Source of the DNA: Actinomycetes bacterium
GTDB lineage: Bacteria > Actinomycetota > Actinomycetes > Streptosporangiales > Streptosporangiaceae
Assembly (NCBI GenBank): GCA_025964635.1
Contig: JAOPYP010000718.1
Coordinates: forward strand, 1 to 12,282
Direction: 5' to 3'
Length of the DNA stretch: 12,282 bases
Shown here: positions 4,636-9,579 of the stretch, one piece after another
Layout: each line of letters opens with the position of its first letter
Numbering within the stretch: the stretch's first letter is position 1
Made by a program: the position numbers and the translations under genes
The notes under the pieces: model-generated
The model's input: only the letters and a program-made list of their open reading frames with translations
The model's database searches: none
Told to the model about the DNA's origin: nothing

Positions 4636-7193
4636 GCACGGCACTGCGGGAGCGCCCCGCGCCGGCGGGAGCACCAGGCCACGGGGGCGTTCCCGCCCGG
4701 CGCGCGGTGATCCGCTGGGCCTGGCGGCTGCTCCGCCGCGAGTGGCGCCAGCAGCTGCTGGTCCTCGCGCTCGTCACAGTGGCGGTGGCCGCCACCATCG
4801 TGGGGGCGGCGGTGGCCACCAACACGCCCCCACCGGCCAGCGCAGGCTTCGGCACGGCCGGGGACGCGGCCACATTCCAGGCCCCCGACCCGCATCTGGC
4901 CAGCCAGATCGCCGCCCTGCGGCACCGGTTCGGCCGGCTCGACGTCATCGAGAACCAGGCCGCCGCCATCCCCGGCTCGATCGCCACCTTCGACCTGCGG
5001 GCGCAGAACCCGCACGGCCCGTTCGGCCAGCCCATGCTCTCCCTGGTCAGCGGGCACTACCCCGAGCGTCCCGGCCAGGTGGCGGTGACCAGCGGCGTGG
5101 CCGCCACCTTCCGCCTCAAGATTGGTGATCTGTGGCGCCAGGCCGGCACGCCCCGGCGGGTCGTCGGTATCGTCCAGAATCCGCAGAGCCTGGCGGACGA
5201 GTTCGCCCTCGTCGTCCCGGGCCAGGTCACCGTGCCGACTCAGGTCACCGTCCTCTTCGATGCGCCCGGGGTGATCCCGTCGTCCATCGGCCCGAATGTG
5301 CAGACGCCGCACCCGGCGGCGTCGGGCAACGTGCTGAATCCTCAGACCATCGTGCTCGCCCTGGCCACCGTCGGCATGCTGCTCATCGCCCTCGTGGGAA
5401 TAGGGGGTTTCACAGTGCTCGCGCAGCGTCGGGTGCAGTCACTGGGGCTGCTGGCCGCCCAGGGCGCCACGGACAAGCACGTCCGTCTCGTGGTCCGGGC
5501 CAACGGAGCCCTGGTGGGCATCCTCGGCGCGGTGACCGGGTTCGTGCTGGGCCTGGCGGCCTGGCTGGCCTACCGGCCGACCGTCGAGTCGGACGCTCAT
5601 CACCTGATCGGCGCGTTCCAGCTGCCGTGGACCGTGATCGGCGTGGCCCTGGCTCTGGCCGTCGTGGCCACCTATGCCGCGGCCTCGCGGCCGGCCCGCT
5701 CAATCGCCAGGGTGCCGATCGTGGCCGCCCTGTCGGGCCGGCCCGCGCCGCCGAAGCAGGTCCGCCGCTCGGCCCTGCCTGGCCTGGTCCTGCTCGGCGG
5801 GGCCGCGGTCCTGTTCGCCTACTCCGGCATGAGCAACGGCAACGGCAGCGGATCGCTCGAACTCGTCCTCGGCCTCGTCGCCCTTATCGCCGCGGTGATC
5901 CTGCTGGCCCCGGCGTGCCTCGCGCTTCTGGCCAGGCTCGGCGGCCGGGCCCCGATCGCGGTCCGGCTGGCCCTGCGCGACCTGGCCCGGTACCGGGCCA
6001 GGTCGGGTTCAGCCCTGGCCGCCATCAGCCTCGGCGTGCTGATCGCCGTGCTGGTCAGCGTGCTGTCCGCCCAGCGCTTCGGCAATGTCCTGGACTACGC
6101 CGGGCCCAACCTGGCCTCGGATCAGCTCATCGTCTACACGCCCAATGGGCAGGGCGGCGGGCCGGGTAACGGGCCTAACGGGCCTAGCGGGCCGGTGACC
6201 GGGAGCAAACTGGCGCCGATGGCGAAGGCTGCACACGACATCGCGTCCGCGCTCGGCTCGCACGACATCGTGCAACTCGAGTCGGCCAGTGCCTCGCTGC
6301 AGCACGCGGCGTCCGGGCGTACCTGGAACGGGCAGGTCTATGTGGCCACGCCGCAGCTGCTCCGGGCCTTTGGCATCACTGCATCCCAGGTCAGTCCCGG
6401 CGCCGACATTCTCAGCATGCGGCCCGGGCTGTCCGGCATCACCAAGATGCAGCTACTCTTCGACCCCAAAGCCTCGCCAGGCGTCGGCGTTGGCCCAGGC
6501 ACCGGCAACGGCCCAGGCGGCAACGGCCCAGGCGGCCCGGACTCATTCCCCTGCCCGAAGAACCAGTGCCTGGCCAACCCGGTGATCCAGGAGGTCAGCG
6601 CGCTCCCATCCGGCACGTCGGCGCCTAACACCGTGATCACCGAGCACGCCATCAGCACGCTCGGCCTGCGCGCCGGCATCTCGGCGGACGGCTGGCTCAT
6701 CCAGACGCCGAACCCGCCCACCGCCGGGCAGATCACCAGCGCCCGGCTCACCGCGGCGTCGGCGGGCCTGACCATCGAGACCAGGAACAGCATTCCGACG
6801 TCGTCAGAGATCATCAACTGGGCCACTGTGTTCGGCATCGTGCTCGCGCTGGGCATCCTGGCCATGACGATCGGCCTCATCCGCAGCGAGACCTCCGGCG
6901 ATCTGCGCACCCTGGCCGCGACCGGGGCGAGCAGCTGGACCCGTCGCGCCCTGACCGCGGCCACGGCGGGTGCCCTGGGCCTGGCCGGCGCGGTGCTCGG
7001 CACGGTGGCGGCCTACGCTGCCGCCATCGGCTACGCCTGGAATAACAAGCTCGAAAGTCTTTCCGAGCTGTCCAGCGTCCCCACCAGCAGCCTGCTGCTC
7101 ATCCTGATCGGCATGCCGCTGGCCGCCGCGGTGGCCGGCTGGCTGCTCGCGGGCCGTGAACCAGCCGCCCTCGGGCACCAGCCGATGGAATGA
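4632..7193 (+). CDS. FtsX-like (MacB-type) ABC transporter permease
   Basis: This is an 853-residue membrane protein, large for the class because two FtsX-type modules are fused. About ten hydrophobic helices fall near residues 41-62, 240-262, 291-313, 332-351, 382-400, 409-435, 459-479, 728-749, 773-800 and 818-840. Two extracytoplasmic domains lie between helices 1-2 (about 63-238) and 7-8 (about 480-727). The second contains two Gly/Pro/Asn-rich stretches (about 504-524 and 618-638) and a cysteine pair C641-PKNQ-C646, which could form a disulfide outside the membrane. The GTG at 4632 overlaps the ATPase stop as GTGA; a longer frame back to 4479 would lie inside the ATPase gene. A GTG at 4707 is a weaker alternative. 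The permease works with the upstream ATPase under the PadR regulator. Its cargo is not evident. Confidence 0.92.
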   Translation: MSTALRERPAPAGAPGHGGVPARRAVIRWAWRLLRREWRQQLLVLALVTVAVAATIVGAAVATNTPPPASAGFGTAGDAATFQAPDPHLASQIAALRHRFGRLDVIENQAAAIPGSIATFDLRAQNPHGPFGQPMLSLVSGHYPERPGQVAVTSGVAATFRLKIGDLWRQAGTPRRVVGIVQNPQSLADEFALVVPGQVTVPTQVTVLFDAPGVIPSSIGPNVQTPHPAASGNVLNPQTIVLALATVGMLLIALVGIGGFTVLAQRRVQSLGLLAAQGATDKHVRLVVRANGALVGILGAVTGFVLGLAAWLAYRPTVESDAHHLIGAFQLPWTVIGVALALAVVATYAAASRPARSIARVPIVAALSGRPAPPKQVRRSALPGLVLLGGAAVLFAYSGMSNGNGSGSLELVLGLVALIAAVILLAPACLALLARLGGRAPIAVRLALRDLARYRARSGSALAAISLGVLIAVLVSVLSAQRFGNVLDYAGPNLASDQLIVYTPNGQGGGPGNGPNGPSGPVTGSKLAPMAKAAHDIASALGSHDIVQLESASASLQHAASGRTWNGQVYVATPQLLRAFGITASQVSPGADILSMRPGLSGITKMQLLFDPKASPGVGVGPGTGNGPGGNGPGGPDSFPCPKNQCLANPVIQEVSALPSGTSAPNTVITEHAISTLGLRAGISADGWLIQTPNPPTAGQITSARLTAASAGLTIETRNSIPTSSEIINWATVFGIVLALGILAMTIGLIRSETSGDLRTLAATGASSWTRRALTAATAGALGLAGAVLGTVAAYAAAIGYAWNNKLESLSELSSVPTSSLLLILIGMPLAAAVAGWLLAGREPAALGHQPME
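6171..6188 (+). repeat. 9-bp tandem repeat within the permease gene
   Basis: GGGCCTAAC (6171-6179) is followed by GGGCCTAGC (6180-6188) and then a partial GGGCC. It encodes part of the first Gly/Asn/Pro-rich stretch of the second extracytoplasmic domain. Confidence 0.6.
6504..6533 (+). repeat. Perfect 15-bp tandem repeat within the permease gene
   Basis: GGCAACGGCCCAGGC occurs twice head to tail (6504-6518 and 6519-6533). Each copy encodes Gly-Asn-Gly-Pro-Gly in the second low-complexity stretch, just before the C641/C646 pair. Identity at the DNA level suggests a recent slippage duplication. Confidence 0.8.
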
Positions 7194-7217
7194 GCGGTGG
7201 GCCAGGAGAGCGACGGT

Positions 7218-8531
7218 TCAGGGAGTGGCGGGGCCAGGAGATGCCGGGCCGGAGGGATCACCGTCAGAGGGATCACCGTCGGAGAGAGCCCCGTCGGAGA
7301 GAGCACGGCGGAGCCGCGCCGCAAGGTCCGGCCGGTTGACCTGCCCGATCTCGACCGCCGAGCAGCCCACCCACTCCGCTGCCTCGCGCAGCGCGCGGGC
7401 CATCGGGGCGACGGCCGCGGCGGAGTCCAGCGAGAGCTGCCGGGCGACCAGGGTCTGGCCCTGCCGGACCGGATCGACCCGGCCGATCAGGCGGCCTCCG
7501 GCCAGCAACGGCATCGTGTAGTACCCGTGCACCCGCTTGGCCTTGGGCACGTAGGCCTCCAGTGTGTGCTCGAAGCCGAACATGCGCCTGGTGCGCTTGC
7601 GGTCCCACAGCAGTGAGTCGAACGGGGACAGCAGGGTGACCCGGTGCCGCCCGCGCGGCGCCCCGGCCAGCGCCGCCGGATCGGCCCAGCCTGGCACCAC
7701 GGTGCTGGCTGCCTTCCGGCCCGCCCCTGGCTTCGCGGCTACCTCGATCCCGACCGGGGTAAGCCCGGCCGCCAGCGCGGATTCCCCGGCGAGTTCCGCG
7801 TGCCCGGCCTGGCCGTCGGTCAGCTCGCGCAGCCGGTGATAGTCGATCAGGTCCGCGCGGGTGACCACGCCCAGCGCCCGGGCCGCGACCCCGGCCAGGT
7901 GGGCCAGGCATTCCCCGTCGTCCGGCTCGCGGGCCAGCAGTTCGCCGGGCAGCACCCGCTCGGGCAGGTCATAGACGCGCCGCCAGCCGTCCCGGCGGAC
8001 GCAGATCACCTCGCCCACGTCGAGCAGCCACTCCACGGCGATCTTCGTTTCCGACCAGTCCCACCAGGGACCACCGGCCTTGGCCCCGCCGAGCTGGGTG
8101 GCGTTGAGCGGCCCCTCGGCGCGCAGCCGGGCCAGCACCTCGGCGCAGGTGCGCTCGTGGCTCTGGTGCCATCGCTTGCCCCGGGCCCGCAGCGCACGGC
8201 GGCGGAACGCGTACCACGGCCACTCCTCCAGAGGCAGGATGCAGGCCGCGTGCGACCAGTACTCGAAGGCCGCCGGCTGGCGCGGATGCCAGTAGGCGCG
8301 CTCGATCCGGTCCCGCGGCACCGGGCCGAGCCGCGCATAGGCGACCAGCTCATGGGAGCGGGCCAGGACGCTGATGGTGTCCAGCTGCACCGCGCCGAGC
8401 CGCCGCAGCAGCGCGGGCACGCCGCCGCGACGGCCGCCCGCCCCGAGGAAGCCCTGCGCGCGCAGCGTGAGCAGCCGGGCCTCGTCGGCCGAAACGGACA
8501 GCTGGGGGACTGGAAGGACAACGCTCGCCAC
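7218..8531 (-). CDS. YcaQ/AlkZ-like DNA glycosylase, winged-helix HTH_42 family
   Basis: The 437-residue protein belongs to the 'winged helix DNA-binding domain' (HTH_42) family of E. coli YcaQ and Streptomyces AlkZ. These glycosylases cut bulky alkylated bases and unhook interstrand crosslinks. The catalytic Q-x-D motif of YcaQ is visible as Q49-L50-D51 in GAVQLDTISV; AlkZ-type proteins have Q-x-Q instead. Other family blocks are EYWSHAACILP, a GPLNATQLGG winged-helix segment and the C-terminal SPFDSLLWDRKRTRRMFGF, YVPKAKRVHGYY and GRLIGRVD blocks (about 302-365). The GTG start has no Shine-Dalgarno sequence; TAAGCT (8546-8541) ends nine bases upstream, so it may be leaderless. The last 20 or so residues form an acidic SDG-repeat tail. 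The gene ends 24 bp from the convergent permease gene. Activity on a specific lesion is inferred. Confidence 0.88.
   Translation of the reverse strand: MASVVLPVPQLSVSADEARLLTLRAQGFLGAGGRRGGVPALLRRLGAVQLDTISVLARSHELVAYARLGPVPRDRIERAYWHPRQPAAFEYWSHAACILPLEEWPWYAFRRRALRARGKRWHQSHERTCAEVLARLRAEGPLNATQLGGAKAGGPWWDWSETKIAVEWLLDVGEVICVRRDGWRRVYDLPERVLPGELLAREPDDGECLAHLAGVAARALGVVTRADLIDYHRLRELTDGQAGHAELAGESALAAGLTPVGIEVAAKPGAGRKAASTVVPGWADPAALAGAPRGRHRVTLLSPFDSLLWDRKRTRRMFGFEHTLEAYVPKAKRVHGYYTMPLLAGGRLIGRVDPVRQGQTLVARQLSLDSAAAVAPMARALREAAEWVGCSAVEIGQVNRPDLAARLRRALSDGALSDGDPSDGDPSGPASPGPATP
7251..7310. repeat. Degenerate 15-bp tandem repeat, four units, in the 3' end of the glycosylase gene
   Basis: Units begin at 7251, 7266, 7281 and 7296. 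The first two share GAGGGATCACCGTC exactly; the last two share GGAGAGAGC. On the coding (minus) strand they encode Ala-Leu-Ser-Asp-Gly and Asp-Pro-Ser-Asp-Gly repeats at the protein's C-terminus. The 15-bp period keeps the frame, so copy-number change would only lengthen or shorten the tail. Confidence 0.7.
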
Positions 8532-8540
8532 AAGACGCGC

Positions 8541-8546
8541 AGCTTA
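8541..8546 (-). promoter_or_regulatory. Possible -10 box of the glycosylase gene (leaderless arrangement)
   Basis: On the minus strand TAAGCT (TANNNT type) sits nine bases before the GTG start, and no ribosome binding site is visible. This spacing is typical of leaderless actinobacterial transcripts. I do not see a good -35 box 17-18 bases upstream. Confidence 0.3.
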
Positions 8547-8627
8547 ACTGGGGGCACCGACATTCCGGCCGGCTCCGCGGCGGCCGCAGCCCCTCAGCGC
8601 GGCCCGGCGGACCGCCGTGAACTCACC

Positions 8628-8659
8628 GGGCGCGCCAGCTGACCTGGCCCCGGGCGCCC
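8628..8659 (-). terminator. Branched GC-rich hairpin after the small membrane protein gene
   Basis: The outer arms GGGCGC (8628-8633) and GCGCCC (8654-8659) and the inner arms GCCAG (8634-8638) and CTGGC (8644-8648) close a 5-base loop, with a 5-base bulge on one side. It lies 10-42 bases past the stop of the minus-strand gene ending at 8670. There is no U-tract, as is common in actinomycetes. A second small hairpin, CGGCGG-A-CCGCCG, follows at 8605-8617. The terminator role is inferred. Confidence 0.45.
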
Positions 8660-8669
8660 GCGAGCCTGT

Positions 8670-8945
8670 TTAGTACCAGTCCTCGAAGATGTCGGTGGAC
8701 ATGGCGAGCAGGCCGCCGATCACGACCAGGCCCAGGCCGGTCCAGAACAGCCACCAGACCGTGCCGAAGACGAGGGCCAGGCCTCCGACCAGGAAGCCGA
8801 GCATGATGATGCTGACGGCTACCCAGGACACCGGGCGGCCGTGGAACGGCTCGAAGTGCCCGGGGCTGGCGGGCGCGATGTCGCCGCGGCCGCCCTCATC
8901 CGTCCCGGCGCCGGACCTGAGGTCCGTTCCCACCTGGTCCGTCAT
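8670..8945 (-). CDS. Small two-helix membrane protein with an HG-P-W motif (HGxxPAAW-like)
   Basis: This is a 91-residue protein of unknown function. A polar N-terminus (1-30) leads to H30-F-E-P-F-H35-G36-R-P38-V-S-W41, then two membrane helices (about 42-61 and 64-82) with a tight WWLFW turn, and an acidic end at D85, E88 and D89. The HG-P-W block just before the first helix resembles the actinobacterial HGxxPAAW family of tiny membrane proteins, but it has one residue fewer between G and P and Val-Ser in place of Ala-Ala, so I call it a relative only. The ATG start is chosen because GGAG (8957-8954) sits eight bases upstream; the frame is open further back to 9218 without support. It is transcribed divergently from secA. 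A link to secretion would be guesswork. Confidence 0.8.
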   Translation of the reverse strand: MTDQVGTDLRSGAGTDEGGRGDIAPASPGHFEPFHGRPVSWVAVSIIMLGFLVGGLALVFGTVWWLFWTGLGLVVIGGLLAMSTDIFEDWY

Positions 8946-9010
8946 GAGCGCAGCTCCTCTCCTCGTCCACCGGTTCCCGCCGCCCGGGCGGGCAGGCGCC
9001 GGCGCGCCCG

Positions 9011-9052
9011 GCGGAACTTCCGCCGCTGATACATAGTGTGGCGGGAATCCCG
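9011..9052 (-). promoter_or_regulatory. Two odd-length dyads flanking an AT patch upstream of the small membrane protein
   Basis: GCGGAA-C-TTCCGC (9011-9023) and CGGGA-A-TCCCG (9042-9052) are perfect palindromes around a single centre base. Between them is the only AT-rich patch near this gene (9029-9040). On the minus strand it offers CACTAT or TATGTA as a -10, with TGGACG (9062-9057) 17 bases above CACTAT. This is a plausible but weak promoter with possible operators. Confidence 0.3.
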
Positions 9053-9258
9053 GCCCCGTCCACGTCCGGCCCCCCGGAATGCGGGCTGGACCGGGCACGT
9101 TGCATTGAGCAGGCGGGACACGCGCAGGCTGGGCACCGCCCGCACGCGACAGCGTAGCGGGACGGCGCGGGGGCCGGGTACGCCGGCCGCCGCAACGGGC
9201 CCGGATAGGCGGGGGCACGGGCAGTTTTCCCGGATTGCCGCCTTCGTTCCCGCCCTAG

Positions 9259-9283
9259 GGAACCCTGGCGGCGCCCCAACGTT
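9259..9283 (+). promoter_or_regulatory. ECF-sigma-like promoter upstream of secA
   Basis: GGAAC (9259-9263), 16 bases, then CGTT (9280-9283) matches the GGAAC/CGTT pattern recognised by actinobacterial envelope- or redox-stress ECF sigma factors (SigE/SigH/SigR class). The start would be near 9290, giving a secA leader of about 290 nt. The match is by eye and may be chance. Confidence 0.35.
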
Positions 9284-9422
9284 CTCAGATCAGCAACGTT
9301 CCCGCCGGGGTGCACGCATGCGGCTCGGTTTCGTTGCGTGTCTCGCCTACCATGACATGTGACGGGTGGCACCGGTGCGCCACTGACTGTCGTCCGCCCG
9401 GCGGGCCGCTTTCCGCCGCCCG

Positions 9423-9479
9423 GCTGGCCGGCAGCCGTCCGCCCCGGAGTCACGCAGGCCAGTCCGCTGGCCGGCAGCC
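9423..9479 (+). repeat. 14-bp direct repeat pair in the secA leader
   Basis: GCTGGCCGGCAGCC occurs exactly twice, at 9423-9436 and 9466-9479. Each copy contains TGGCCGG, complementary to the CCGGCCA found in the repeats further down (9497-9503 and 9512-9518). Alternative stem pairings in the leader RNA are therefore possible. Confidence 0.6.
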
Positions 9480-9490
9480 AAGGGCGGCGA

Positions 9491-9534
9491 TGTCTTCCGG
9501 CCACAGTGTTTCCGGCCAGTGTTTCCGGCCGCAG
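9491..9534 (+). repeat. Three near-tandem TTCCGGCC repeats just before secA
   Basis: The units are 9491-9506 (TGTCTTCCGGCCACAG), 9507-9519 (TGTTTCCGGCCAG) and 9520-9534 (TGTTTCCGGCCGCAG), with a decayed fourth starting at 9535. They end about 30 bases before the secA ribosome binding site and can pair with the GGCCGG copies upstream. Confidence 0.6.
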
Positions 9535-9562
9535 AGGTTCCGGGTAGCCGGCCACGATCCGC

Positions 9563-9568
9563 GAGGAG
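9563..9568 (+). promoter_or_regulatory. Ribosome binding site of secA (decides the start)
   Basis: GAGGAG lies 11 bases before the GTG at 9580. It supports this start over the in-frame ATGs at 9352 and 9490, which have no Shine-Dalgarno and would add sequence unlike SecA. Confidence 0.65.
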
Positions 9569-9579
9569 CGCGACAAGAA

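Larger units (their letters stand above)
8946..9579. other. 634-bp divergent intergenic region between the small membrane protein and secA
   Basis: No protein gene is supported; the open frames here are Arg/Pro/Gly-rich on both strands. It holds dyads near the minus-strand gene (9011-9052), an ECF-like promoter (9259-9283), paired CAACGTTC sites (9277-9284, 9294-9301), a 10-bp direct repeat CGTTCCCGCC (9245-9254, 9297-9306), a TACCAT -10-like box (9348-9353) without a good -35, and the repeat-rich secA leader (9423-9534). Bases 9063-9234 show nothing I can name. Confidence 0.6.

Noticed and set aside
3870..5312. 480-codon minus-strand open frame opposite the ABC genes
   Set aside because: It is the antisense shadow of the ATPase and permease, both of which have complete family motifs.
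7644..8642. 332-codon plus-strand frame opposite the glycosylase gene
   Set aside because: It is antisense to a gene with clear family blocks; composition is Arg/Pro/Gly-rich with no domain.
9359..9547. 62-codon upstream ORF in the secA leader as a SecM-like regulator
   Set aside because: The GTG start has no ribosome binding site, there is no signal peptide or stall-like sequence, and its end simply runs through the DNA repeats.
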